NCBI GenBank assembly: GCA_947581825.1
Contig: CANPVP010000003.1
Span: forward strand, 62,001-126,000
From: an uncultured Clostridia bacterium
GTDB taxonomy: Bacteria > Bacillota > Clostridia > TANB77 > CAG-508
DNA: 64,000 nt
Direction: 5' to 3'
The notes beneath the pieces are model-generated. The model was not told the DNA's origin, did no database searches, and saw only the letters and a list, made by a program, of their open reading frames with translations. Both the position numbers and the translations under genes were made by a program. Below, piece by piece: positions 1 to 9,500 of this stretch; position 1 is the first letter of the stretch, and each line of letters opens with the position of its first letter.

Positions 1-1
1 T

Positions 2-304
2 GAAACAAGAGCAATAAAACTAGCATTAGGAGAATATGCAAAAAAAGTAAAAATAAATTCAACAAAATCAATGACAGGTCACTTATTTGCAGCCTCAGGT
101 GCAGTAGAAGCAATTACCTGTATAAAATCAATAGAAGATTCATATGTACATCAAACAGTTGGATTAGAGGTAGATGATCCAGAATGTGATTTAGATTATT
201 GTAAAGGACAAGGAATAGAAATGCCTGTTAATGTTGCAATAAGCAATTCTATGGGGTTCGGCGGACATAATGCAACAATTGTTATAAAAAAATATAATAA
301 GTAA
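2..304 (+). CDS. fabF: 3-oxoacyl-ACP synthase II, C-terminal part
   Basis: The frame is open from the left edge, so the gene starts outside the window and only the last 100 residues are visible. They contain the family's K-SMTGH segment, which carries the active-site Lys and second His, and the Gly-rich tail NSMGFGGHNA typical of beta-ketoacyl-ACP synthases. FabF condenses malonyl-ACP with acyl-ACP in fatty acid elongation in the cytoplasm. An internal ATG at 71 is not the true start because the upstream codons encode conserved FabF sequence (ETRAIKLALG). The identification is firm for the family; FabF rather than FabB rests on general Firmicutes practice. Confidence 0.93.
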   Translation, partial: ETRAIKLALGEYAKKVKINSTKSMTGHLFAASGAVEAITCIKSIEDSYVHQTVGLEVDDPECDLDYCKGQGIEMPVNVAISNSMGFGGHNATIVIKKYNK

Positions 305-459
305 TATAAAGTTAATATATAAAAAGCTTTGTATAACAAATCATTTTTATGAAATAATAAATAAAAATAGTGTGGCTGTTGAAATAATTATAATTTTGGC
401 TGTTACCAATTTAATTATTTTTTTATCAGATATAAAGTAAAGAAAGGAATGAAAAGAAT

Positions 460-1014
460 ATGAGAAAAAATATTAAAACTACAGAAGCAATATTCCCAAT
501 GCCAGTATTAATGGTGGCAACATATAATGAAGATGGAAGTGTTGATGTAATGAATGCAGCATGGGGAACTATGCTAGAAAGAGACAATGTAATACTTAAT
601 TTAACAGAAACACATAAAACTGTTAAAAATATTAAAGAAAGAAAAGCTTTTACAGTTAGTATTGCAGATAGCAAACATGTTGTAGAAGCAGATTATTTTG
701 GAATAGCATCAGGAAATACTACACCAAATAAATTTGAAAACAGCAAACTTACAGCAACTAAATCAGAAAAAGTTAATGCACCAATTATCAATGAATTTCC
801 AATATGTATGGAATGCGAATTTATAGAATATGGAGAATGTGGAGTTATAGGCAAAGTTGTAAATACATCAGTTGATGAAAATGTGATGAATGGAGAAAAT
901 GTTGATATTGAAAAGGTTTCAGCAATAGCTTTTGATCCATATACTCATGGATATTATAAAGTTACTGAAAGAGTAGGAAATGCTTTTAAAGATGGAATGC
1001 AATTAAAGCAATAA
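460..1014 (+). CDS. Flavin reductase-like (flavoredoxin) protein
   Basis: This 184-residue protein matches the FMN-binding split-barrel flavin reductase/flavoredoxin family in length and motifs: an N-terminal P-MPV-MVATYNEDGSVDVMNAAWG segment (flavin pocket), the NLTETHKTVKNI strand-helix and FTVSIAD. Such proteins bind FMN and transfer electrons or reduce flavin in the cytoplasm; the substrate cannot be told from sequence. The start has an AAAGGAATG region just upstream (442-450). It is a single-gene unit ended by the hairpin at 1031-1075. Family identification is good, exact role unknown. Confidence 0.8.
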   Translation: MRKNIKTTEAIFPMPVLMVATYNEDGSVDVMNAAWGTMLERDNVILNLTETHKTVKNIKERKAFTVSIADSKHVVEADYFGIASGNTTPNKFENSKLTATKSEKVNAPIINEFPICMECEFIEYGECGVIGKVVNTSVDENVMNGENVDIEKVSAIAFDPYTHGYYKVTERVGNAFKDGMQLKQ

Positions 1015-1030
1015 AATTGATTATAATTAA

Positions 1031-1075
1031 AAAAACACAAACGGATGATTATTAATCGTCCGTTTGTGTTTTTTT
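1031..1075. terminator. Bidirectional intrinsic terminator
   Basis: An almost perfect inverted repeat has arms around ACACAAACGGA and TCCGTTTGTGT, a run of A on the left and a run of T on the right. It therefore works in both directions, between the convergent flavin reductase-like gene and the C39-type peptidase gene. Confidence 0.85.
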
Positions 1076-1122
1076 GATTTGCTTTTTGTAAAAAGGGAGA
1101 AATTAAAATTAGTATTTATTGC

Positions 1123-1893
1123 TTAATAGCTTTCTATGAATAATGCTTTAGCAATATAAGGAATGACCTCATCAAAATTATACCATCCAGAGCTTTTACT
1201 ATTATTTTTTCCACCATTAGGATTAGAAACATAAACCATATCATTTCCATCAGAAGCAAGCAATACCATATAGTGAGAATCGGTTGTCCAACGGTTTTCT
1301 TTAGGTTTATTCCATACGCAAATTAAAACAGGTCTATTAGACAACAAATGATTATTGATATAGTCTTTTGATAAATGAATAGAATCATAGTAGAAATCAG
1401 TAGAATTTATACCATATGATTCAGAAAATTCTTTTTTTAAAGAATCATAATTAAGAACCGGATAATATTTATTTCTCAAATCTTCTGGAGTAGCTTTAAT
1501 ATTATATCCACTTAAAATTATAGCCATAGAGGTAATTCCACATCCAGTTTCTTTCATATAATTGTTCCAGTATATATTTTTACTCCAAGAAGCATTTCCA
1601 TTTTGTTTATATTCAATATAAGTTTTTTGATTTTGTTCTATAGTAGTAAAGGTAGTGTAATAACCGTCTTTATTAGATACTTGTTTTTGTCCTATTCCTG
1701 AATATTTATCATTATTATCTTGTTTTATAACTTCGTATTCTCTATTTTGCACTGTATCATCAATATTACCAATTAAATCTAATATTTCACTACGAAATAA
1801 TATTTTTCTTATTATTAGTATTAAAATTATAAAAATAATTAATAGTACTATAAATTTTTTGATATTAAATCTTTTGTTAAATTTTTTCCTCAT
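1123..1893 (-). CDS. Membrane-anchored C39-type cysteine peptidase
   Basis: The protein has 256 residues. A basic N-terminus is followed by one membrane segment (about 13-30), then a papain-like peptidase_C39_2 domain. Candidate catalytic residues are Cys118 in TGCGITS, His207 in DSHYMV and an Asn/Asp in SNPNGG near 224-226, in the order expected for C39-like enzymes. It probably acts outside the membrane on a peptide or wall substrate. Unlike bacteriocin exporters it has no ABC domains. It is divergent from the VanR-like regulator that starts 158 bases away, so co-regulation is possible but only inferred. The substrate is unknown. Confidence 0.72.
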   Translation of the reverse strand: MRKKFNKRFNIKKFIVLLIIFIILILIIRKILFRSEILDLIGNIDDTVQNREYEVIKQDNNDKYSGIGQKQVSNKDGYYTTFTTIEQNQKTYIEYKQNGNASWSKNIYWNNYMKETGCGITSMAIILSGYNIKATPEDLRNKYYPVLNYDSLKKEFSESYGINSTDFYYDSIHLSKDYINNHLLSNRPVLICVWNKPKENRWTTDSHYMVLLASDGNDMVYVSNPNGGKNNSKSSGWYNFDEVIPYIAKALFIESY

Positions 1894-2051
1894 AAAGCAC
1901 CTCCAAACTATTTTCAGTATAAAGGAAATAATCTTTTAGTGTTTTAATAAAAACTTAATAAAATCTTAAATTTTTCTTACAATTTCGAGAAAAAATAGAA
2001 ATAGATAAAGCTTTATGGTAGAATGCAATTAATTAGAAAAAGGAGAGGACA

Positions 2052-2736
2052 ATGAATATTTTAGTTTTAGATGATGAAAAAGAAATAGCTGATTTAGTGG
2101 AATTATATATGAAAAACGAAAATTATAATGTTTTCAAATTCTATGATTCAAAATCTGCAATTGATTGTATAAATAAGCAAAAAATAGATTTGGCTATTCT
2201 AGATGTAATGATTAAAGATATTAATGGGCTTGAGGTATGCAGGAAAATACGAGAAAAGGGTCTAAATTTTCCAATAATAATGCTAACTGCTAAGATTGAA
2301 GATAAAGATAAAATAGAAGGACTTACAGTTCGGAGCAGATGATTATATAGTAAAACCTTTTAATCCTTTAGAACTTGTTGCAAGAGTGAAATCAGCATAT
2401 AGAAGATATACAAAGTATAATGAAAAAAGTGAGGATAATATTATTTATATTAACGGATTAGAATTGAATGAAAATAAACATATCTGCAAATTATATGATG
2501 AAAAGATAGATTTAACACCTATAGAATTTGATATACTATTATATTTAGCACAAAAAAGAGGCAATGTAGTAAGTTCGGAAGAATTATTTGAAAAAGTGTG
2601 GAAAGAAAAATATTTAGAAAACAATAATACAGTAATGGTTCATATAAGAAGAATAAGAGAAAAGCTAAAAGATGATAGTAAAACACATAAATTTATAAAA
2701 ACAGTTTGGGGAGTAGGATATAAAATTGAACAATAA
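2052..2736 (+). CDS. VanR/OmpR-type response regulator requiring +1 shift at CGG
   Basis: The receiver domain shows acidic D7/D8, phospho-acceptor D51 (LAILDVMI) and T79. The zero frame then reads CGG (2331-2333) and stops at a TGA at 2340. Skipping the C gives GADDYIVKPF, the conserved receiver end with Lys101, and continues into an OmpR-type winged helix (about 130-227) ending ...WGVGYKIEQ. The restored length, 227 residues, is normal for VanR-type regulators. It overlaps the sensor kinase gene by 11 bases. The RBS is AAAAGGAGAGG at 2038-2048. Alternatives are a true pseudogene or an assembly error, but two other genes here show the same CGGA pattern, so a functional product is more likely. 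Confidence 0.82.
2331..2334 (+). other. Candidate +1 frameshift site CGG-A
   Basis: The context is GTT CGG AGC AGA TGA in the zero frame. Skipping C2331 gives GTT GGA GCA GAT GAT, restoring the highly conserved Gly of the receiver GADDY motif. The P-site codon GUU would re-pair poorly with UUC, so simple tRNA slippage is not favoured. Confidence 0.75.
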
Positions 2737-3820
2737 AGAATTTATAAAATTGAAAAATAGTTTAGCAATTAAATGTATTACTAAAATAATACTATATAGT
2801 ATAATAACAATATTAATATTGGAATTATTTATTGATGGTATTTATAATGATACATTAGCAAGAGATGTAGCAGGATTTGATGAAAATATTTATTATTGGT
2901 GTGTAGCTAATAAAGATATACTAATAAGAGTATCATATTCAATGATTCTTATTATAATTTCCTTTTTAGTTATTAGAAAGTCAAATGACAATATGATAGA
3001 AATAATATCGGCAATGGATAAAATAATGAAAAATGCAGAGCAAGAAGTAAAACTATCGAATGACTTAATTATATTAGAAAATAGATTAAATAGTATAAGA
3101 GTGGATTTAGTAAAAAATAAGCATAAAGCAGAGGAAGAATTACAAAAGAAAAATGATTTGATAATGTATATGGCTCATGATTTGAAAACACCATTAACTT
3201 CTGTAATAGGATATTTAACATTACTTACTGAAGAAAAAGAAATAAATAATGTTATGAGAGAAAAATTTTTAAAAATAGCATTGGATAAATCAATTAGGTT
3301 AGAGGAGCTTACAAATCAATTTTTTGAAATAACTAGATATAATTTACAAGAAATGCCAATTAACAAGAAGAAAATAGATTTATCAGTTTTAATAGGGCAA
3401 TTAACGGATGAGTTTTTTCCAATGACTCAAGAAAAGCATTTGAAATTTATTATAAATACAGATGAACATGTTTATTTTCACGGAGATGGAGATAAATTAG
3501 CACGAGCATTTGGAAACTTAATAAAAAATGCAATAAATTATAGTTATGATAACACAAATATAGAGATTAATGTATCAAAAAAACAAGATAAAATATGCAT
3601 AAGTTTTAAAAATAATGGAGAAAAAATCCCAGAATATAAATTAGATAAAATATTTGATAAGTTTTATAGAGTAGATGAATCAAGAGCAAGCAATACAGGA
3701 GGAACAGGCTTAGGTTTAGCAATAACAAAAGAAATAATAGAGTTGCATGATGGAAAAATTAATGTTAAGAATAATGATGAATATATAGAATTTGATATTG
3801 AATTTAATTCTATTATTTGA
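2726..3820 (+). CDS. VanS-like sensor histidine kinase
   Basis: The protein has 364 residues with two membrane segments (about 13-35 and 66-85) flanking a short outside loop of about 30 residues. The dimerisation helix has phospho-acceptor His151 in HDLKTPLTSVIGYLTLL, a sequence typical of VanS kinases, followed by an N box (NLIKNAINYS) and the GTGLGLAI ATP lid. The start is TTG, overlapping the regulator stop, with a GGGGAG stretch upstream. It should phosphorylate the adjacent regulator. No vanHAX-type resistance genes are in the window, so the signal and regulon are open; glycopeptide or cell-wall stress sensing is only an inference from the VanS resemblance. Confidence 0.88.
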   Translation: MNNKEFIKLKNSLAIKCITKIILYSIITILILELFIDGIYNDTLARDVAGFDENIYYWCVANKDILIRVSYSMILIIISFLVIRKSNDNMIEIISAMDKIMKNAEQEVKLSNDLIILENRLNSIRVDLVKNKHKAEEELQKKNDLIMYMAHDLKTPLTSVIGYLTLLTEEKEINNVMREKFLKIALDKSIRLEELTNQFFEITRYNLQEMPINKKKIDLSVLIGQLTDEFFPMTQEKHLKFIINTDEHVYFHGDGDKLARAFGNLIKNAINYSYDNTNIEINVSKKQDKICISFKNNGEKIPEYKLDKIFDKFYRVDESRASNTGGTGLGLAITKEIIELHDGKINVKNNDEYIEFDIEFNSII

Positions 3821-3857
3821 TATTATGCTAGAAAGATAATTTGATTGGGAGAAATTT

Positions 3858-4271
3858 ATGGAAGAAATAAAAGAAGAATTAAAAAAAATTCAGGAAATTT
3901 TAATTGAAGACTTTAAACCTTTAGTTATAATACTGTTTGGAAGTTATTCACGAAATGCACAAAATGCTGACAGTGATATCGATATAGCTTTTTTTTCTGA
4001 AGAGATAAGCAAAATAGAAGTTTTCAAAGAAAAACAAAAAATAGAAGAGTTTTTAAATAGAGATATGGATTTAGTAAATTTAGCACAGGAGGATATTTCA
4101 GATGGATTAAAATATGAAATTCTTGCTAATGGAATTGTTTTGTATTGTGCAGATTCATATAAATTCGAAATATATAAGTTAGATATTTTTAGGGATTATT
4201 TAGAGTTCAATGAGCTGAGAGAAGATATAATAAATCGAATAAAGGAAGGAGGAACAATATATGGAGAATAA
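3858..4271 (+). CDS. mntA: MntA-type nucleotidyltransferase antitoxin
   Basis: This 137-residue minimal nucleotidyltransferase carries the GSx10DxD motif: G28-S29 in LFGSYS, D40 and D42 in DSDIDIA. In known MntA-HepT pairs the antitoxin uses ATP to AMPylate a tyrosine of the HepT RNase and silence it. The next gene is a HEPN protein of the HepT type and overlaps this one by 11 bases (ATG at 4261), the usual arrangement with translational coupling. An SD-like GGGAG precedes the ATG. Confidence is high for family and pairing; toxicity itself is not shown by sequence. Confidence 0.9.
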   Translation: MEEIKEELKKIQEILIEDFKPLVIILFGSYSRNAQNADSDIDIAFFSEEISKIEVFKEKQKIEEFLNRDMDLVNLAQEDISDGLKYEILANGIVLYCADSYKFEIYKLDIFRDYLEFNELREDIINRIKEGGTIYGE

Positions 4272-4671
4272 AGCAGTTATTATTAATAAGTATGAAACAA
4301 TAGAAAAATGTATAAATAGAATTAATGAAGAGTATGAAAATAATGCAGAAAATCTAGAAGATTATAGAAAAATGGATATGATAGTTTTAAATTTACAAAG
4401 AGCTTGTGAGGCAGTTTTGGACTTAGCAATGTATATAGTTACTACTAGAAAGTTAGGATTACCACAAAATAGAAGGCAAGCTTTTGAATTACTGGAAAAA
4501 AATAAAATAATAAATAGTCAAATGTGTATTCAAATGAAAGAAATGATAGGTTTTAGAAATATTGCTATTCATGATTATAAGGAGTTAGATAATAGTATTT
4601 TAAAAGATGTAATTGAGAATCATTTGGCCGAATTACTTGAGTTTGCAAGAATAGTCCTAAATTTAGAATGA
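4261..4671 (+). CDS. hepT: HepT-type HEPN RNase toxin
   Basis: This 136-residue all-helical DUF86/HEPN protein has the RX4HXY signature at R99-H104-Y106 (FRNIAIHDY). Arg and His are the RNase residues of HEPN toxins. The Tyr is the known site of AMPylation by MntA in characterised pairs. The gene overlaps mntA, so the two proteins are made together. A strong RBS (AAGGAGG, 4249-4255 region) lies in the end of mntA. The catalytic motif is intact, so an active pair is expected. Confidence 0.9.
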   Translation: MENKAVIINKYETIEKCINRINEEYENNAENLEDYRKMDMIVLNLQRACEAVLDLAMYIVTTRKLGLPQNRRQAFELLEKNKIINSQMCIQMKEMIGFRNIAIHDYKELDNSILKDVIENHLAELLEFARIVLNLE

Positions 4672-4721
4672 ATTGTATAATATAATGCAAATGAAAATAT
4701 TGTATTAAGGAGGAATAAACT

Positions 4722-5120
4722 ATGGAATATATAATTAGTTTTTTAGTTGTAGCAGTTTTTATAGGGGTTATAGCAATATGGATAAAAAAAGAACATGAGA
4801 TATGCAAGAATTTAGTTTCTAATTTAACTGAAGAACAAAAAAAGGAGCTAGAGGATAATCAAATAGAAAACTTTGATAGCAAAAAACATACATGGATTCA
4901 AAAAGCTATGATTGCAGAAGTAACAGTTAAAGGAGAAAATAAAGTTGCTTTAAAAGTTTTATGGTATAATACAATTATTCAAAATGCTACCTTAAATCAA
5001 TTCCAATATGCAGATATAAGTATGAAAAAGACTGAATTTGATTCAAAAGGATTAAAACAAGGTGATTTTGTAAAAATGTTTATGGATCCTGAAAAGGGTG
5101 CAAAGATTGTTACTGATTAG
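4722..5120 (+). CDS. Small membrane-anchored protein of unknown function
   Basis: The protein has 132 residues. One N-terminal membrane segment (about 3-21) is followed by a short charged linker and a compact region with alternating beta-type sequence (AMIAEVTVKGENKVALKVLW). No known catalytic motif is visible. The start has a good RBS (AAGGAGG, 4708-4714). It stands alone between hepT and a terminator at 5148-5178. I do not recognise a family, so function is not assigned. Confidence 0.65.
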   Translation: MEYIISFLVVAVFIGVIAIWIKKEHEICKNLVSNLTEEQKKELEDNQIENFDSKKHTWIQKAMIAEVTVKGENKVALKVLWYNTIIQNATLNQFQYADISMKKTEFDSKGLKQGDFVKMFMDPEKGAKIVTD

Positions 5121-5147
5121 TATAGTACAAGATATATAAAATTTTAC

Positions 5148-5178
5148 GCAAGAAATTAGTTGATAGTTTCTTGCTTTT
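5148..5178 (+). terminator. Intrinsic terminator
   Basis: The 8-bp arms GCAAGAAA and TTTCTTGC are followed by TTTTA, just downstream of the small membrane protein gene. Confidence 0.7.
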
Positions 5179-5261
5179 ATAATATAATTCAAATATGAAT
5201 TTGGCATAAATTTTTATAGCATCAAGTATTATTCTAATTTAGAAAGGAGCAAAGTATAGAT

Positions 5262-6146
5262 ATGGAAAAATCAAAAGTTTATTTTATTAAAGAAATAACT
5301 CCAGAAAATATTGTAAAAATATATGAGAAATTAGAAACAAAATTAGAAGGCAAAGTAGCAGTTAAATTACATTCAGGAGAAAAAGGTAATCAGAATTTTA
5401 TAAGACCAGAAATGGTTAAAAATATGGTAGAACATGTAAATGGAACTGTTGTAGAATGTAATACTGCTTATGAAGGAGCTAGAAATTCTACAGAAAAGCA
5501 TAAAAAATTATTAGAAGAGCATGGTTGGAATAAATATTTTAATGTAGATCTATTAGATGCAGAAGGTCCAGATATGGTACTTCCAATCCCAAATGGAAGA
5601 ATAATCAAAGAAAATTATGTTGGAAAAAATTTAGCTAATTATGATTCAATGTTAGTATTGTCTCATTTTAAAGGTCATGCAATGGGAGGCTATGGTGGAG
5701 CTTTAAAACAACTATCTATTGGATGTAGTTCATCTGATGGAAAAACATGGATACACACAGCAGGAAAAGCTAAACATCAAGAAGAATTATGGGATAATTT
5801 ACCTGAACAAGATAAATTCTTAGAAGCAATGGCAGATGCTGCATCATCAGTTGTAGATTATTTTAAGGATAAAATCGTATTTATTAATATTATGAAAAAC
5901 ATCTCTGTTGATTGTGATTGTGCAAGTAATGCTGAAGCACCTTGTGTAAAAGATATTGGAATCTTAGCTTCTACAGATCCTGTTGCAATAGATCAAGCTT
6001 GTATAGACTTAGTTAAAAATTCAGGAGATCCAGGAACAGAACATTTCTTTGAAAGAGTAAATTCAAGACATGGAACACATACAATTGATGTGGCAGAAGA
6101 AATAGGAATAGGAAGTAAAGAATACGATTTAATTAATATAGATTAA
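5262..6146 (+). CDS. DUF362 family protein
   Basis: The 294-residue protein matches DUF362 (COG2006) over its length: VAVKLHSGEKGN near 34-45, a LSHFKGHAMGGYGGALKQLSIGC-type segment near 148-170 split by conserved Gly and His, and ASTDPVAIDQACID near 245. Members often carry ferredoxin domains with CX2CX2C clusters. This one does not; it has a short CDCASNAEAPC region that could bind metal, but this is only a guess. The RBS is GAAAGGAGC before ATG 5262. The biochemical role of the family is not well defined. Confidence 0.82.
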   Translation: MEKSKVYFIKEITPENIVKIYEKLETKLEGKVAVKLHSGEKGNQNFIRPEMVKNMVEHVNGTVVECNTAYEGARNSTEKHKKLLEEHGWNKYFNVDLLDAEGPDMVLPIPNGRIIKENYVGKNLANYDSMLVLSHFKGHAMGGYGGALKQLSIGCSSSDGKTWIHTAGKAKHQEELWDNLPEQDKFLEAMADAASSVVDYFKDKIVFINIMKNISVDCDCASNAEAPCVKDIGILASTDPVAIDQACIDLVKNSGDPGTEHFFERVNSRHGTHTIDVAEEIGIGSKEYDLINID

Positions 6147-6175
6147 AAAATTTTGTAAACTAAGAGAAATTTAAA

Positions 6176-6455
6176 ATGGTAGAAAAAGTAGAAAGTATAA
6201 AAAAGCAAAATAAAATAGTTGAAAGTTTAAGAACTACAAAAGCTAAATATATTGTAGGAACAAGCAACAATTATTTTAGGAAGAATCTTATATGCAGGAG
6301 TATTGTTTACAGCAGTTAATGGATTAGGATTACCTACTTATGGAATATCTGTTATTGAAAGTATTAAAGCAGGATTACCTGGAATAGTAATTCAGTTAGC
6401 ATGTGTGCCATTTATTTCAAAATTCATTAAGAAGGGAATAGGTTTAGATGAATAA
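6176..6455 (+). pseudogene. Frameshifted small membrane protein
   Basis: From ATG 6176 the frame encodes a basic, polar N-terminus up to YIVG and then stops at 6317-6319. One base later in frame, from about 6254 to the TAA at 6453-6455, a hydrophobic stretch continues (ILGRILYAGVLFTAVN, then GLPTYGISVIESIKAG and GIVIQLACVPF). Together they would form a protein of about 92 residues with two membrane segments. The restored tail vaguely resembles S-component-like membrane proteins, at low confidence. There is no CGG at the junction, so this differs from the three CGGA sites and is best read as an ordinary single-base insertion or an error. Confidence 0.5.
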
Positions 6456-6536
6456 ACTAGAGGATGTAAAGCAAAAATTATTAGAAAATTTATTTTAAAA
6501 ATAATTAATATTTTAAAATAAAGGAAAGGATAAAAC

Positions 6537-9500
6537 ATGAAAAGAACACTGAAAATCACAATTGTAATTACTTTATTATTTACTTTAATCTGTCCAAATT
6601 TTGCTGTTATAGCTGCAGATTTAACAAACAATGAAGCAAATACTGCTACAGTGGAAGAGCAAAATAATGAGCAAGTAAATAATAGCAGTGGTGTAACAGA
6701 AAAAACACCAGAAGAGAATAATGAAAATGCCAACACAACTGTTAAGGTAGACAACGATGATGCAGAAAAAAAGGGTGATGACGAAAACGGTGAATTGGCA
6801 AAGCAAAATGAATATGAAAAGCCTAATGATGAAAACAAGCAAGCAGATGAAGTAGAGCAATCAAATGAAGCTAAAGAACAACAAGAAGTATCAACCTATA
6901 ATAAAGAAAAAGAAGCTTCTGAGCAAGAAATATCTACTATATCAAATTCAGAAGAAAGTGGTAAAGAAAATAATGAAGAAGAGGCTGAAGATAAAGAAGA
7001 TAAGTCTGGTAAACTATTCATTAATATTGATTTAAGATTACCACAAGCATCACCTAAATTTGATGTTACTTTGAAAAAAGGTGATAAAGCTGTAAGCGAT
7101 AAGCCAACAATTAATAAAAATGATGATGGCACAATGGTTTATTATACCTTCGATGGTTTAGAACCAGGTGATGATTATAAATTAACAATTTCAGGAAAAG
7201 GATATATACCTTTTTCACAAACACTAGAGATAAAATCTAAAACAACTTCAGAAATTAGTTTTACTAATGGGTATGATAGTTCTGAACTACATGATGATGA
7301 AAATCATAATATTATAGGAAAAAAAGGATATGGCGTTGTACCTATTGGAGATTTTAATTCGGATAAACAAATTGATGAGAAAGATACTAATGCAATAGTT
7401 AATAGAATAGAAGAGAATTCTAAAAAGTCTTCAAAAAATCAAAATGTTAGTGGCGATTTAAATGGAGATAACCAAATAGATATTGTAGATTTATCTTATG
7501 CTTTTATTAACAGAAAAGAGAAAAATCAGATAATAACTGGATTAGTTTCTTTTATATCTCAAGTTCCAGAAGATGCAAAAATTACTACAGATAAAACGGA
7601 AATTGCTAATGGAGTAAAGATTGAAGAGATATTTAAGAATGATGGAGATTATGTATCTTTAAAACCAGCAAATGGCGAAGAGATAGATAAAAATCATCCA
7701 GTATCAATAGAATTGGAATTGAAAAAAGAAAAAAGTGAAATACCAGCACAAGAGATTACTATAGCGCCATCTCCAAATCCGGAAAATAATATTGAAGCTG
7801 GTAGTGTATCTGTTGTTGGAATTGATGAGAATGGAAAAGAAGTTACTATAGAATGTGATTTCGATAAAGATACTGAGGGACAACCTGTAACTCATGGATT
7901 AAACGAAATAAAACCAATAGCAACTTTAGCCTCTACAAATCCAGTTAAAATAGCAGTTAATGATACTCAAGTAAAAAATTCAGCTGTTTCTTTTAATGAT
8001 GATGGAACAATAGTAGTTGATTTGGGTGGAAAAATTGCTGTTAAGAAAATAACAATAACAGTAACTAAAACAAAAAGTAATAAATTAGCAGATATATCAA
8101 AGGTAGAATTTTTAAATGGAATGTCAGATAAAATTCCAGAACCAGTATTAAGTATACCTGAAAATGTATCAGCAAAAGCAACTGAATATGATATAACTGT
8201 AAGTTGGGATTATGTGCCTAATGTTACAGGTTATGAAGTTTTCGTAACAAATACAAAAACTAATAAATCAGAAACTTTCCATGTAGATGGTCATGTTTTA
8301 AAAATAGAAAGATTTGATAATGATTTTATAAAAAATATGTTAAAGCAAAAGTTTGCTATACAAGTACGTTCTGTAAATGGTGAATGGGTAAGTGGATATA
8401 GTACTCCAATTGTATATGCAACTCCAACATCAGATGGAATACCAAATCCACCAACAGGAGTAAATTTAACTGGAGCATATAAAGAAATTCAAGTTACTTG
8501 GGATGCAGATAGTAAAGCTGATTCTTATGAAGTTTGGTATAGACCTTATGAAAGTGGAGATTTTATACAATTAGAACCAGAAAAAACAATAACAGATTCA
8601 AAATATACAATTAAGAATTTGATAGAAAAGACAAAATATCAAGTATATGTAGTTAGTGTAAATAAGCATGGTAAGAGTGCACCTTCTGTAATAAATACTG
8701 CAGAAACAACAACAACACAACCAGTTAAAATGCCAAAACGTAATCTAATCAATACAGCAAATAAAGCAGGAACTCTTACAAATCATATTAAAGATGTAAA
8801 ATTAAATAATGGTTATATGGTAGGAAGTTCATTAGATGAAACTGCAAAAACAGCAAAAGGTGTAGTTGATAACAGTTATGAATCTTATTTCCAAGTAGAT
8901 GACTGGGATGTTGGAGGATGGTATGCTGGTGAAAAAACACCAACAATAACATTCGATAAAAAATATAAAATGAATTATTTTACTATTGCACAAGCTGAGT
9001 GGCTAGGTACAATAGGATATGCAAGAGTAACTTATTATAACAATGGAAAAGCAACTACTGTTGCTGCATCACAAGTGTATACAGCACAAGATGAAGATGG
9101 AAATAATTATACAGTAGTTAAATTACCAAAACCAATAACAACTGATAAGATTAGCATAGGAATTGGTAGAACAAATCAAGGTTTAAGAAAAATCACTATC
9201 GCAGAAATGTGCTTCTATGAATATGATGATTTAGAAGAAAGAATCAATGATTTATATAGTGATCAAATGCATATTCAATTAAAAGATAGTGTAACAGAAG
9301 CAACAATTGAAAAGTTAGAAAAAGAATTAAATACAAAGGACGAGAAAACAGGAGAATATCATCCAGAAAGAGAAAAATTACAAGATGAAATTGATACAGC
9401 AAAAGAAATTTTAGCTAATGGAGCAAAATTAACTAAAACAACTAAAATTGATACAAATGTTACTAAATTCTATGATGGACATATTGAATTTACTGGAGGA

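Noticed and set aside
2331-2342. Classical P-site slippage or RF2-like frameshifting
   Set aside because: The P-site codons GUU, GAU and GCA would not re-pair well after a +1 shift, and only one of three sites has an SD-like stretch upstream, so a CGG-centred mechanism fits better.
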